Shown: positions 34,301 to 47,558 of the stretch, piece after piece
How the letters are laid out: each line of letters opens with the position of its first letter
Position numbering within the stretch: the stretch's first letter is position 1
Assembly (NCBI RefSeq): GCF_001411555.2
Contig: NC_049902.1
Location: 14,532,237-14,596,236, forward strand
Direction of reading: 5' to 3'
Source of the DNA: Juglans regia
Taxonomy: Eukaryota; Streptophyta; Magnoliopsida; Fagales; Juglandaceae
DNA: 64,000 bases
Translations under genes and position numbers: made by a program
The notes under the pieces: generated by a model
What the model was told of the DNA's origin: nothing
Databases searched by the model: none
Seen by the model: the letters and a program-made list of their open reading frames with translations, nothing else

Positions 34301-35014
34301 CGTACATGCTATGTCACGTCAAGCTAAGTTTCAGTTTTAGTTCAAGTTATGTCATTTATGTCATGTTGTATATCAAGTTATGTTATGCTTACTTATGACT
34401 TTGATTATGTATTCATGATTTCACTGTCATGCATGCATCATTAACATGTGTGGAAGTTTCCTGTTAACTTACTGATATTTGTAATCAAATCTCACCGTAG
34501 TAGTCTCAACTACCATTCCCCTCGAATGGTAGGAGATGTGTCAGGATCAGAGCAGGGAGCAGACATTGGTAGAGTGGAGGAGGTTGACTAGACACTGTAG
34601 ACGCAACATGGAGCTTGCAGCCTCCATAGTTAGGTCTTTGGATAGTATTCCGGCATCATTAGTCGAGTTATGCGAGTTACTCAACGAACTAGCCCAATAG
34701 TATATTTTGGCAATGTAATTATGAAGCTAGGTCTCCGTTGTTTTAAGATTACAGTCTTCTAAGACCTGTACTGTAATCGTGGATGTATTAAGTATGCATG
34801 GTTTATGTTTTAACTATTTGGGATATTATAAGTTTGGTGCATAGTATTGCAAAAAAAAAAAATTATCCACTGCGAATATTGCATAATGCTAGATGCATGT
34901 TAGAAACATCGCATCTTATATGTCATGAACAGGGGCAGGTAATCTTGTGTTACATGTCCCGACACTTCAGATGTCCATTCGATCCCAAGCGGAATCTAGG
35001 GGCGTCACACATAA

Positions 35015-35370
35015 GACTTTAGGCCTCTAATTTTCAAAGGATGTGGTGGGCTAAGAATAGATGCCATAAGCCCTAGAACAATTTGAGAGTTATAAGGATA
35101 TAGGCATTTCTTGTAGAACCTTAGAAGTTAAGCCCAAGGTATAGAAGGCTTAAGGCCCTTGGACAAAACTTGGTGTAGAATGGACGCATGGCCCAATTAG
35201 GCCAAATTAAACCTTTTCAAGCCCATCTTAGTAGATCTTGGGGTTTCTTTTCAACCCTAAAAATCTGGAAATGAGGCCACTCTCATTCAAGCCCAAGAGC
35301 CCATAAGCCATGAACCCACACATTTGGTCCTTTTAAGTCCACAAACCCCAAAGCCATGTTTGGATTTATT
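35015..35370 (+). other. Spacer between the inverted LTRs (outer LTR sequence)
   Basis: These 356 bp belong to the outer LTR: they join smoothly to 30099 on the left and 39894 on the right once both insertions and one copy of each duplication are removed. No gene is present. Confidence 0.6.
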
Positions 35371-38300
35371 TGTGGCACCCCCAAATTTCGCTTAGGATCG
35401 GACAGAAATTTGAAGCGTCGAGACATGCAACACAAGGTTACTTGCCCCCGTTCATGACATATAAGATGCAATGTTCCTAACATGCATATAGCATTATGCA
35501 ATATTCGCAGCGGATAATAAATTTTTTCTTTATTTTTTTTTTCTTTAGCAATACTATGCACCAAACTGAAATATCCCAAATACTTAAAACATACTTCATA
35601 CTTAACGACATACTAAACAACTAAGATCACAATAATAGTACATATAGTTGTGATCAAAAGAGTGCTGAAGATTGAACTTCACAAATACAAGTAGTAATCT
35701 GAGATAACTACTGTACTACCATCTATGTCACACGGTCGCTTAGTCAACCGTTTCAAGTTGGTCGATTCCCGGTTCTCCTTCAGATCCTATAACAAAATCT
35801 ATCATTCGGGGGGAATGGTAGTTGGGACTACCACAGTAAGATTTGATTACAAATCTCAGCTAATTAATAGAAAATTTCCACACAAGTTAATGATGCATGC
35901 ATGGCAGTAAAAGCATGAATACATAATCAAATCATAAGTAATCATAGCATAACTTGACATACAACATAACATAACTGGCATAACTTAAACTGAAACTGAA
36001 GCTTAGCATGAACGTGACTTGAAACATAGCATGAACGTGAACTTGAAATATAACATGGAATTGAAACATAACATGAACGTGAACATGCATAATTTGAACA
36101 TGAACTTGAGCATGACATAACATAAATGTGAACTTTGAACATAACGCAAACATGAATAAAACATAACATTAACTTGAAACATATTCTTGTCTCATGGGAT
36201 TACCATAATTGCGTGAACGTAAACTTGAACATAACATAACGTGACACATGACTTGAACGTGAAATGCATGAACTTGGAATCTTATTCAATAGACTTAATC
36301 ATTAAAGTGACTATATGGGTGTTACACAGGTCCCCTTGAGCCGTGTGTCCCTGCCGATTACCGCATCACATCACAAGTTTCTATACCAGCTGTGAGTGCG
36401 TTAACACGTACTCCACAGTTGTTGTGGCCCCACGTATTCTATGTGTCACAATTATTGTATCTCACGTAGGGTATGCTCCACAGTTGTTGTGACCCCATGA
36501 CTTATTTGTTTGTGTTACACTTGCTGTGGACACACGTAACATAAAGTGTGGCTCTATCGGCGTTAGTGCCTGGCGCACTCCGGTGACCAGCTAATTAGGC
36601 CTCATTCGCAACCTGTTGACTGTACTTCGTCAACCCAGGGTGAACAAAGGAGTTCCACTAGGATATTATCTCATCCTAGCGCTTAGGGTCGTGATTGACA
36701 TGAATAACTTAACTGGCATACATAACATTTCGCAACGTGACGTAACATGAACCTGACATAAAAGACAGAAGTCCTGACGTAGCATAACATGACATGAATG
36801 TAAGACGACAGACATGACATACTTCAAGACATAAATGTAATAGAGTACATTTCATAACATAGCATACAAGACAACATTTCTTAACATGATGTAACATGTG
36901 ACAGTAAATATTACGTGACATAAAATACATGTAACAGATGACATACTTAACTTAATATGACATACTTGCAATGTATAGCAATACATGACAGAATATCTTG
37001 TGTAACAGATGAATAATTCATGACAAAATAAATTATGTGTAACAGATAATTATGTAATGACTTGGCATGACACATATGATAACATGCATACATATAATTT
37101 AGTTCCCTTATTTATCACTCATACACATTAAATTGACAGTAAGTTAAAAGCTAACTTAGCTCGATCGTTGCTTCCTATGAGTGTAAAGCGCGAAACACGA
37201 GTAACTGTAAGAAGGTATTCTAAAAATTAGAAATTAATTACTAACAATTAGAAAAGGGAAGAGGGACAACTTAGAGTAAAATTACCATTTTACCCTCTAC
37301 ATGTGGAAAAATGACCATTTTACTCTTAACTTAAAGATTTCACATCCTAACTCCAAAAATTCCTAAAATTTACATTCATAATGTAAATATTTTCCGAGAC
37401 TCAAATAACAACTCAGAAAAGTTTAAAATTAACCACAACTATGGAAAACTCACAATGGCCGAAACATACAAAGGCCATTCCTCTTGATTTTGGTTGTAAT
37501 TTCTTCCATCTTCAAAACCTATGATTGAATCAAAATTTTGTAACAAGGATCTTTCTATCCTAAGTTTAAAAATACACTTAAAATATCCTTTAATAAAAGC
37601 TAATCATCAACCCCAAACTTTTTGTAAAAAGACCCAAACTTTTTAACAAAAAGTAAACCCTTAAATCACAAGTTTTGACCTTAATAAAAACATCTCCAAG
37701 AATTCCAAAAAATCAAATCTTACTTCTAACATATTCATAACATCATCCTAAGATCAACCATGCTTTAAATCATCAAACAAAAGCTACCAAAAATCACAAA
37801 ACAACACTTGGAGTTTTTGGTTTTGAACTTAGTCCAAAACAGAAACTTTTCTCTCCACTAACTTTGATCAAATTCTTGATTCATGGCTTATACACATCTG
37901 ATATTCAAACTAAAACATCTCATGGTTTACAAATGTGTCCTAAAGAAGATCCAGCTATCAAATTTAAAATCACATGGCTAAAACTCAATAAAACATCGAT
38001 CTAACCCAAAAACATCATATCTTAGGCAAAAAACCAAAATCCTCTTGCATAGAAAATCATATCTTTAAAAATAATACTAAATATCTTCGAAATAACATCC
38101 TAACATGTATATAAGAGGCTTGGGATCATCATATAAAAATATCAAAGCCTTTGGAATAAGATTAAACCACGAAATATTCAAACCTTCACAAAACAAAAAT
38201 TGTTTTCAACTTTCAGTTTTCAAGTTTCTAAATCGAAGGAAATCTATCGTCAAAAGCTTTATCCATACTACAAAACCTCAATGAACATTCATAAACACAT

Positions 38301-39888
38301 GCTAACAAATCTCCATAAAATATTCGGACCAAGATAAATCCATTAGCTTGGTCAAAAATTCCAAAACATATCATACTCTCCAGTTTCATGCCCAGAATGA
38401 CATTTCCATGGTTAAAAATACTTTTGACCTATAAACTGAGTATGGAATGAGACTAATAAGATATCCACGGAAACTAGACTCAAATACAAACAATGTTTAT
38501 AAAGGAGTCATCATGAGATAATACTTACAAGGGATCGAAAATGACCACGCAAAAAGACCCAGAAATCTGCCCGAGAGAGCTCTTTCGGGTTTCTCTCTAA
38601 GAACGGGGGAAAGAAGTGATAAAATGGAGAGAAGTGTGTCTTGCACGACTTTAGAATTCTGGAGGGGGAAGTTATGGGCTTGAATGACCCTTGATTGGAG
38701 GTGGCTATGTGACATAAAGTGGAGAATAGAGAGAGGCATGGACTGCTTGTAGCAACTATGAGAGATGGAGGTTGATGGAGTGGACTTCTTTTCACATCAA
38801 GGCACTAATGGGTTGCAGCCAATAGCAGTGGATGGTCTGCCATGTGGGGGAGGAAACTTCTCCAAGAAGCTTTACCAAGGTGGCCAATTTCGTGGGCCTT
38901 GGTGGGCCCCAACCAAGTGGGCTTCAATTTGGGGTTTAAAGGGGGTTTGGTTAGGGTTTGAGATGCTATCAAACCCAAAACCAATTTTTCTTGGCCCAAA
39001 CAAATTTCCAAGGTTTAAAAGGTTGAATAATAATGTCATAACAAGGATTTGATTAATTAATAGTATGTGAAAGTGATTTAATCCAGTGATTAAATACAAT
39101 GCTAGAAATCGGATTAAAAAGGGTTTGGAGACCAACTTTAGGGTTTGGGAAAACCGTTTAGGGTTTTGGTTTCAACCAAGCTTTTGGGGTTTCAATTGGA
39201 TTCCAACCATTTAGGGTTTTGCGAGGGTTGAAACCCTCTTTGGTCTGGCACAATTTAGTTGATCAGATGAAACAGAGCTTTGCTTAGGTGGCATGATCTC
39301 ACACCTTGACTTCCTCCACAAATCCATCTAATGGTTTCTCATGGTGCTAAGTGTCTAATACTATTCACTATGTGCTGCTAAGATCTTTCCAAGTGTCCAA
39401 ATAAAACTCCTCCAACCTAATTTGGACATTTCACACTGTGATTTTGAAAACACTGCACTGGGTGCGCTTATCGAGATTACTATTCACTCCCAAAAAAATA
39501 CATAATAAACTTAGTACTGAAAAATTCTAAATGTTCATATTAACCTATAGTGAAAATCGTTTACCGAAATTAGACCCCGAAGTGCCCCTAAAAATAAATT
39601 TCATAATTTTCAACAGACGTTTCGTCTGAAATTATGAAAATAGATCATTGCGCCATAAAATCCTAAATAATCCACTGAGTCTAATGACGCAGATCATAAC
39701 GCATTCTGACACTTCTGACTATCCCAAATAATTAAACTCATAAATCTAGCACCATAGTGAGTGATAACACTGATTATGATGACAGACTAAAACTTGAACG
39801 ATTGGTCGTTTCGTAAAAACTTATGGGATTTTCAAGATTCCTAAAGTCAATAGAAATTCCACCAATGAATTTCTAGCGGGCTGTTATA
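35371..39888 (-). mobile_element. Long solo LTR (4,518 bp), left-facing member of inverted pair
   Basis: On the minus strand it starts TATAACAGCCCGCTAG (the expected TG has become TA) and ends GGGGGTGCCACA. It is flanked by perfect TTATT duplications (35366-35370, 39889-39893). It aligns end to end with 30100-35009 in reverse, including the hairpin block (36658-36679), hairpin array, donor-region hairpin (37140-37158) and mid-LTR hairpin (37365-37391). Its donor-like site has decayed (GAGCTAAG). It is a separate insertion, since the duplications differ. Confidence 0.93.
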
Positions 39889-40823
39889 TTATTTCACTAT
39901 TCAACTTGAAAGCCCAATACACCATACCATTGGTGTTATTAAACCCAAATCATACCCTAAGTACCTAAATTAAGTTTTGAAAGTTGGCTAAGACCATTAA
40001 CCATCATACTTGAGGTGAGTGAACTTTAAGTCATGCTATGAAGTTTAATTTCGTTTAATCTTTTCTTAACCTTCTAATTCGAATATTTCTTGATTGATTA
40101 TTTCATTTCAACATACTTAGACCTTAATAATACCCTAGCTAAATCTCCCCACATGTCATTAAGGAAAATGGCATATCAAACCCCAAACTTTTCATCAATC
40201 GGCTGTGTTTTGTCCTTTGAATACTTGGACTATTTTGCCCTCAGGCCTAATGTTTTAGTGGCTTTATCTCAAGGGTAATATGGTCCTTAAACACCTCATG
40301 AGACCCCTTCAAATCCAGTTTAAACCTTGGACGAAATTGGCTACAAAAACCAATTCAATTGACCAAACTGATTGCACCTTAGTCTAGTTTGAGTGGGAAC
40401 CGGTTGAGTTGGAATTTAACCAACCATCTACCTGGTTGAGCCACCACCCCATGCCACCTCCTTCACCACCCAATCCTCAAGAGGTCCCATGACCATCATG
40501 AAGAAATTGACTCAGTTTTTCCCACCCAAAACCATCCAAAACCGAAGTCCAAAATCTGCCAAATTAAACCACCTGAACCCGTTGGTTTGCAAGGGTGGTT
40601 TGAGTGACTTTTTGTCATCTAAGTCATGCCCCAAAACCTGGACACCTCTATAGGACCAATGTAGCTATAGTGAGGAGGAAATCATGGTGGTTTCAAGCCA
40701 TTATTCCCACTGCACAAGGTGACATGAGCCATGGAAAACAAGCTGGAAAAATTTCAGACTTGTGCACCTCCCACTTCACCCAATCGCCTTGCACCAAGGC
40801 CAACGTCTCCTCCCCTCTTTAAC

Positions 40824-40833
40824 CCTATAAATA
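40824..40833 (+). promoter_or_regulatory. LTR TATA box (outer LTR)
   Basis: CCTATAAATA is followed about 30 bp later by CT-rich sequence and a leader without long ORFs. It is the same word as at 11717-11726. Confidence 0.5.
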
Positions 40834-43041
40834 CCTTCCTCACTTCCTCATTTCCTCCACATCTCAGCTCCAAGATTTCTCTTGAGTCTTGAGAGTATTT
40901 CTCCCCCTTAGAGATCGAAAGAGTGAAACCGAGTGAATTTTGATATGTTATTGAGAAATGCTGTCTTGAGTGCTTGGAAGGCCACGAAATTTTAAGTTTT
41001 CTTACTCTTGATTTTAGTTAGCATGTCAAGCTTTGTTTCCAAGTGTTGGTACGAAATTTGGTTGAGTTTTGATAAGGTTATCATGCTTAGTTCAAAACTG
41101 GGTCATTAAATGGTGGTTTGAATGATTAAATGATTTTGAATGGAAATTTAGCTATGGCATGTCTTAAGCATGATTTGATAGATTTATTATTGTCTTAGAA
41201 TCATTATAGAAGGTTTGATTTGTGATTAAAAGCATGCCATGATAGGTTTTAAATCTATTATATTTTGATCATCAACTATGAATCAGTTTTGAATAAATTG
41301 AAGATTTAGGATATCTTAACCATGATTAAGTTTGGGATGAACTTGATTGTCCATTATGTCATTAAAGATGTTAATGATCATTTGTGATTAAATAAAATCT
41401 CATATGCATGCATTCATAAGGATCAATAGTTGAAAACACACTTAGGTATCAACTAGAGTGCATGACACAGGTTGAGATTGTTTGGGTAAGTTTCACTTTG
41501 ATTTTTGAAAATTCAAGGGCATATATGATTTTAGAATGTCAAAAATATGAAGTCCTCGAATTTTGGTTAAATTTGAAATTCGTTTGCAATTAGTAAAAAT
41601 TTAGGGTCTTAACAGCAATTTTTGAGAGTCTATGGGTATTTTTGTAAATACCCAATTTTGAAGCCTTTGATTTTGAACCTTAACCATAGAAGTATTAATC
41701 CTAACTTAGTATACACTTGATTTCAGCTACTACGACGTTTTTTCGATTACTCAGGAAGTTTGTAAGTTGGCCTCTAACTTACACCTTGATAGATTATTTA
41801 TGAATTATAGATAAATGTTTCATTCATACTTCAATTGTCATTTTGAACATAAAATATCATGTTATATGATACATTTATTACATACTTACATCACATGTGA
41901 TATTTTTTCACCATTTTTGCATATTACATCTATAAATGTTATTTTTGCATGGAAGTTTGTTACATATGCACATGTCATGAAAAACATTAAGTATAGCATT
42001 AAAATAATTTTTATCACGATTCCAAAGGCTAGGATGGGAAATTATCCTAGTGGAACTCCTCTGTCCACTCTGGAGTGTTTAATAATGGGGTGGTAACCCC
42101 TAGGTTGACGAAGAACAATCAACATGTTTCGAATGAGTTCTTTTTAAAGAACGCCGGAGTGAAATCAACATGTTCTGACACCTAGCGCTGGTGAGTGTAC
42201 ACGTTATGATTTTTATGATGTTATGTTATATTACCAATGTATTGAGAACGAGTCTATAGACAACATAGTTTCAACGTGAGTTATACTATAGTCACGGGCA
42301 GGTACTCAGTGCATATGGAGAATTGTGACGTTACCACACGTTATGATGTTAATTATGAATTGTCAATAATGAGGAAACTTTATGATGGCAATTTATGATG
42401 AAGTTATGTTTTAAAAAATGATGGCAAAAATGTTTACTGAAAGAAAACCTGTGTCTCAATTTTTCTAAAATGTTAAGGAATCTGGATGGGAGACATGCAT
42501 ACTGATTATTTTGCATCTCATGCATTACATATTTATCATGCTTCATATTTAATTTATCTTTGTGCAAGTTGGTTGTTTAACTTACTGAGATTTCGAGTAA
42601 ATCTCATCCTTTATGGGACCACTATCATTCCACTCGGAGTGGTAGAAGTTGTGTCAGGACTCGAGGAGGATGAACTAGATGTAGCACTGAGTCCGACTAA
42701 CTAAGGAGAAGCTAGACCTTGAGAGGGAATTTGATTTAATCCTGATGTTATAGGCCAAGTCCTTCATGCTTTAGAAAGCATGAAGTAGATGATTTGACTT
42801 TAGATTATGCTACATTGATATTTTGAACTTGATGATTATTAATGAAATTGGGATGTTTTTAGTTATTCTGGCATAAGTTATACTTTCACCTTTATTTTCG
42901 CTGCGATTATTGCATGCTGCTAGTTGCATACTAGGATGCATTGTATATTAACTGTCATGTACGGAGGTATGTAACATTGTGTTGCATATTCTGATGCTCT
43001 GAGTCTTTGTTCCATCCCAAGCAGAGGTTGGGGGCATCACA

Positions 43042-43526
43042 TTTGTCCATACACAATCTCAAATGGGCACATATGTGTAGTCTTGCTCTTGGATCTATTT
43101 TAAGCAAACTCTACCTAAGATAAGGCGAGGTCCTACTGCTTTGGCTTAGTATTGGCCAAGATCCTTAGAAGGTTACCCAAACTACAATTCACCACCTCAG
43201 TCTGGCTATCTATTTGGGGATGGTAAGCACTACTAAAACTTAGCTTCATTCCCCCATTTTCTCCCACAAACTCTTCTAGAAATTATACATACACTCCATA
43301 TCTTGATCCGAGGTTATGGATCAAGGAATGCTATGCAAGTGGACAATCTCACTAAAATAAAGATGGGCAATCTATGTAGTGTCCATGGCCTTCTTGCAAG
43401 CTACAAAATGGGCAATCTTGGAGAACTTGTCAACCACAACCAAGATGCAATCCATGGCTTGTTGGGTTTGGGGTGAACCCAATACAAAATCCATGCTAAC
43501 ATGAGCTATGGGCTCTTAGGTACAAG
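43042..43526 (-). pseudogene. Ty3/gypsy integrase core, piece 2
   Basis: The minus strand reads AHVSMDFVLGSPQTQQAMDC, ILVVVDKFSKIAHFVACKKA, then SAYHPQIDSQTEVVNCSLGN and FEIVYGQ. The first catalytic Asp region (MDF) and the YHPQ motif are recognisable; stops are present. It continues at 28941. Its upstream end is cut by the LTR starting at 43532. Confidence 0.88.
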
Positions 43527-43531
43527 TAACG

Positions 43532-44944
43532 TGTGGCGCCCTCATTTGTCGGTAGCGTACTCTGCGAGGATCCAAAGTACTAGGGGTGCTAGTCAATCAG
43601 CAACACCCCAGATCTTACTCGAGGCTAGGTGTGCAATCTTGATTGAACACACGACAAGTAGAATAAATTGCAGCGGAATAAGTATAGGGATTAATCGGAG
43701 ACTAATACTAATTGTACTAGAGATTTGTACCAGTAAAAAAATTTAACCTTCAATAGTAATATCCATATGCTATCATCACTTCTTCCCAAATAATATTATA
43801 AACTATCATTTGTTCTCACTTACATCAAAATACAACGAACCATACATGATTCATCGCCTAATGAAAACATACATGTTAACAATTACAAATTGGAGACAGG
43901 CCTTCGTATCTACACCTCAGGTGGGGCTGGTCTTTCTTCCTCAGGAAATTCTTCCTCAGCTAAATCTACATCAAAATCTCAATATGTATAATCGTTATTA
44001 GGGTGAGGAATCACCCTCTTCACTCTACCCGGCCAACATGCCAGCTCTTTCACCACATCTGGAACCATCTAACTCGGAGAATCACTCTACTCGATCAACA
44101 CACACAAGGACATAATGCATGATCAACCAAATGACTCTCTACCTGTGTTATCAATTGATGCCAATATGAAGACATTCCACCCCGATCATCATAAGGAATC
44201 ACTCTACCCGTATCAAACTCGAGGTAACGTTTCGTAGGAATGACATAGGGACTCCTCAACCCGTCCATGATTATTGACACACGGTAAGACTCATTACTCA
44301 AAAATCACAAAAACATCAAATCACAATGTTCAAACTCATCATTTCAAAATCACAGTGTAAAGATAGCATAAAACATAATGGAGAAAGTGTACTTTCATGT
44401 AAGGAGGTGAGTTACAAAATATGCAAAACCCTAAACTTACAACATACAAATACTTAACCCACATTCTTAGTATGGTTGTAGGAGCTAACCTACATGAATA
44501 ATACTTCTAATATTTCAGTAGGATGAAGTCCCTCGCTTTATTGAAGACTCTGACTGGAGGAAAGGGTAAACACTTAAGGAGACGTTTGGATTCGAAGATG
44601 ATTTGAGATGAGCTGAGATGAGTTGAGATGGATTGTGAATAGTAATGAGATGAGTTATGAATAGTAGTGAGATTTATGAGTTAAAGTTGCTGAATAGTAG
44701 TGAGATGAGTTGAGATGAGCTGAGATGAGCTGAGATCACTTACGAATCCAATTAATGATCTCAAAAGTGAAATTTTGAATTTTGTCTAATGCCATCCAAC
44801 TCCAGATATGCTCAAATGAGAGACCTTTGATCTCGGTTGTCAATTTGCTCTCTGACCTTATAGGATAGTGGAGACTAACGGGGACAAGGCGTGCACGTCC
44901 TCTACAGCTTGCCTTGGGTCAAAGATCGTAGTCCTTCCCCTAAT
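43532..44944 (-). mobile_element. Truncated LTR, minus orientation
   Basis: TGTGGCGCCCTCATTTG at 43532, read on the minus strand, is an LTR 3' end like TGTGGCACCCCC at 35371. A GCAGCGG motif (about 43671) and AGCTAACCTACATG (about 44490), the minus-strand donor-like GTTAGCT region, follow in the usual order. The other end is not identifiable; sequence changes near 44945 to a plus-strand LTR. TAACG precedes 43532 and recurs at 44876, but no TG terminus adjoins the second copy. A MITE lies inside at 44587-44757. Confidence 0.55.
44587..44757. mobile_element. Fold-back MITE rich in GAGATGAG
   Basis: TTTGGATTCG near the left edge and CGAATCCAA at the right are inverted. Long subterminal stretches of GAGATGAGCTGAGATGAG repeat inside, with central TGAATAGTA repeats. 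It resembles the MITEs at 23472 and 60306 in word content. The right terminus seems clipped and TAA may be the target duplication. Confidence 0.5.
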
Positions 44945-46753
44945 AAGGGTCTCCCAATTTGGGTTTAAGACAAAATCTACATGACGAATGTAGATTTTGG
45001 TGAGTTTTAGAGTTATGATACAAAATCCTTAAATTAGGGGCAAAATGATCATTTCCCACATATAGAGGGGTAAAATGGCAATTTTACCATGAGTCAATGA
45101 TTTTACATTTTTAAGTATATTAGTGAGGATTTTCTAACCTTTAAAAATATTTCCTTATAGTTACCGTTATTTCACGCATTATTTTGTCACACTATAATTG
45201 TTATAATTTAGCCTCTAATTTATTTTCAGGGTATCTATATATGTATGGTGGTAATAAACCCTCATTCATATTGATTAGATTTTATACATACATGTTAATT
45301 TATGTTATAACATGTTTTATTTCCAAAATACGAAATTATCTGTTATATGCTATATTATGTCATGCCATGTTTTATTTTCAAATACAAAATTATTTGTTAC
45401 ATGTTACATTATGTCATGCCATGTTTAACTGTTTCACACCATGTTATGTCATGTTGTTAGTCATGCTTACATGTCATGTCATATGTCGTTTCATTTCACG
45501 TCATGTTATTTCATAAGTATAGAGTTCGTCACGAAAAACAATATTTTCGAGTTAGTTAAGTTTTTTAGGTTTATCACGATCCCAAGTGCTAGGAAGGGGT
45601 AATATTCTAGTGAAACTTCATTGTTCACTTTGAAGTGTTTAAATTGGTGTGAAATTTTTTGAATTGACAAGGTACAGTTAACAAGCTTCGAATAGGGCCT
45701 AAGTAACTGGTCACTAGAGTGAAGTCAGGCACTAACACTGATGGTGTTAAACCACAGTTCAATTTCATGTTATACGTACTTGTGCAAGCACTAAAGCTGA
45801 TGGTGCGTACATTACGTACTTGAAGTGGGTGCAGATACCTATGGTGTGATGTGTAAATTAATGTACTCACAGTTGGTGCAGATACCTGTGATGTGATGCG
45901 GTATTGGTAAGGGCACTCGACTCAAGGGTATCTATGTAGCATCCACAGTTCATGTTTAATTAAGCAGTTATTATGGGAATAAGATTCCAAGTTCATGTTC
46001 AGTTTTCAGTTCATGTTATGTTTCAATTCACATTCAATTCAGTTTCAGTTCACGTCATGTTTATTTCAAGCCAGTTCAATTCACGTCAGTTTAGGTCATG
46101 TCAGTTCATGTCTTGTTAATTGCCAAGTCACGTCACGTTCACATTAGCATTCATGTTTTTACTATCATTCATTCATCTGTATGCTACTAGTTAAGTTAAT
46201 TGTTACTGGTGAGATTTGTAATTAAATCTCACTTGATAGTCCCAACTACTATTCCCTCTGGAATGGTAGATCATGTACCAGGATCAGGAGATGCAACAGA
46301 GGGTTAACTGGAGGAGGTCGACTAGGCGTCAACCCAACGACGCGGAGCTCATTGCTTTGATGCTCCGTTTTATCGATAGTATTTTGGTTTCATTGGCTGA
46401 GTTGTACGAGCTACTCGATGGATTAGCTTAGTAGTTATATTTTTCCTTGTATGTATTTAAGGAGCGATGTCTCCAGTACTCATAATGTTACAAGTATTTT
46501 GGCCTTACACGATAATTTTTGAACGCCTATTATCTTAAGATTATGAAATATGTCTGGATGTTTAGGATATATCTTATCTGGTACATAGTATTGCTCAAAG
46601 AAAAACTATCTGCTGCAAATATTGCATATTGTTAGATGCATGCTAGGTGCATTGCATCTTTATTTATTATGAACAGGGGGCATGTAATCTTATATTGCAT
46701 GTCCCGACATTTTAGAGTCCATCAAATCCCAAGTGAAATCTACAGGCATCACA
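44945..46753 (+). mobile_element. 3' half of a long LTR
   Basis: Homology to the 30100-35009 LTR starts in the mid-LTR hairpin (44972-44998, 11 bp perfect arms). It runs through the conserved CTAGGA block (about 45588), CATG-rich DNA and GAGCTC-rich end to GGCATCACA at 46753. The 5' half is missing. It is clearly a separate copy, related at subfamily level. Confidence 0.75.
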
Positions 46754-47045
46754 GAGGGTGGCACCAAAGAGATGGGCTAAAACCTAATCAAAATAGAAAC
46801 AACAACTAAACAAAAGGCCCGAAGGACGAATTGGCCTCACAACCCAACACAAGATTATAAAAAGCTACTTAAAAACTAGTCTACCACAATCACACTTTCT
46901 CATCTCTTCATTCAAATATTCTAGTACTATCTCACTTTTTATCCTTTTTTTTTTTCTCAGAAAAAGACTTTCATAAATAAGCAAATGTATCAATTCAAAC
47001 ATTACAAACATGTGGGTCTTTCCCACTATGAAACTCTAACAAACA

Positions 47046-47510
47046 CTACAGAATTTTGGTCAGAGGAATGTTTCTTTGATTCATCAGTCCTTTCCAAAAC
47101 TTTGAATCAGAGGGTTTAGTCTGCACAGTTAACCAAGAAGTCTGTTTCAGGTACTTGTTAGTAACAAGCTCTTTCCACAAACTAGTGACATTGGTGGTCA
47201 GATGCCAACCCAATTTGCAAACTCTCATGAAGTCACTCTTGACTATCTCCCAATAGTATTTATAAAAATAACCAGTAAATCCATCTGAACCCGGGGCTTT
47301 ATAGAAAGGGTTTGCTTGATCATCGAAAGAATTTATTCTTCATCTAGGATTTTGCAGAGGGCCCTGATTAGTGATTTGATTAGAGAAGAGATTTTCAAGA
47401 TCACCAGGGAAGTCAGGTTTATTGCTTTTGTATATGTTCTGAAAATGGTCTAGGAACATACTTTGGATATTGGAGGGATTTTGAGTACTTTTTTTTTTTT
47501 TTAATTATCT
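47046..47510 (-). pseudogene. LINE C RT remnant joined to post-RT segment
   Basis: The minus strand reads APGSDGFTGYFYKYYWEIVK, an early RT motif, then passes in frame into MRVCKLGWHLTTNVTSLW and SDSKFWKGLMNQRNI, which normally lies about 400 residues later. The YADD palm motif, zinc-binding region and RNase H are absent. An upstream stop is visible. Confidence 0.82.
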
Positions 47511-47558
47511 TGAGTCCAATTGTTATCTTGATCTTTTAGACAATGGATGTTATTTCTT

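Larger units (their letters stand above)
30100..35009 (+). mobile_element. Long solo LTR (4,910 bp), right-facing member of inverted pair
   Basis: The element starts TGTAACAGCCCACTAG and ends GGGGCGTCACA, with perfect CATAA duplications (30095-30099, 35010-35014). No open frame of a retroelement protein, primer-binding site or internal LTR repeat is present, so the whole 4.9 kb is one LTR. Landmarks are a 17 bp perfect hairpin (32579-32616), donor-like GAG|GTAAGT with overlapping hairpin (32822-32842), a conserved block with hairpin (33319-33340), a hairpin array (33498-33645), and CATG-rich DNA with a 91 bp tandem repeat (33940-34300). The length suggests a long-LTR lineage such as Tat/Ogre, but this is only a size argument. 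Confidence 0.93.
28942..43041 (+). mobile_element. Outer solo LTR (composite, 14.1 kb with nested insertions)
   Basis: The start is TGTAACACCCCACCT (28942) and the end TTGGGGGCATCACA (43041). The flanks TTTTT and TTTGT differ at one base. The stronger proof is that gypsy integrase coding resumes in order on the two sides. Subtracting three nested LTRs and their duplications leaves about 4.1 kb. It has a TATA box (CCCTATAAATACC, 40824), a splice-donor-like hairpin at 41762-41782, and the CTAGGAT...ATCCTAG block at 42029-42050. Its 3' third (41740-43041) is matched in reverse at 62654-64000. The left part comprises 28942-29357, 29884-30099, 35010-35370 and 39889-43041. Confidence 0.82.

Noticed and set aside
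34026..34398. Overlapping ORFs rich in Met, Cys, His, Val and Phe
   Set aside because: They arise from the 91 bp and CATG-rich LTR repeats; frames overlap and have no domain.
30100..35009. Interpretation as a full non-autonomous element (LARD) rather than solo LTR
   Set aside because: No terminal direct repeats, primer-binding site or polypurine tract could be found; ends and 5 bp duplication fit a single LTR. Genome-wide copies would settle it.
44876..44880. TAACG as a possible right target duplication for the LTR at 43532
   Set aside because: The adjoining sequence does not give the required TG terminus on the minus strand; a 5 bp match is expected by chance.
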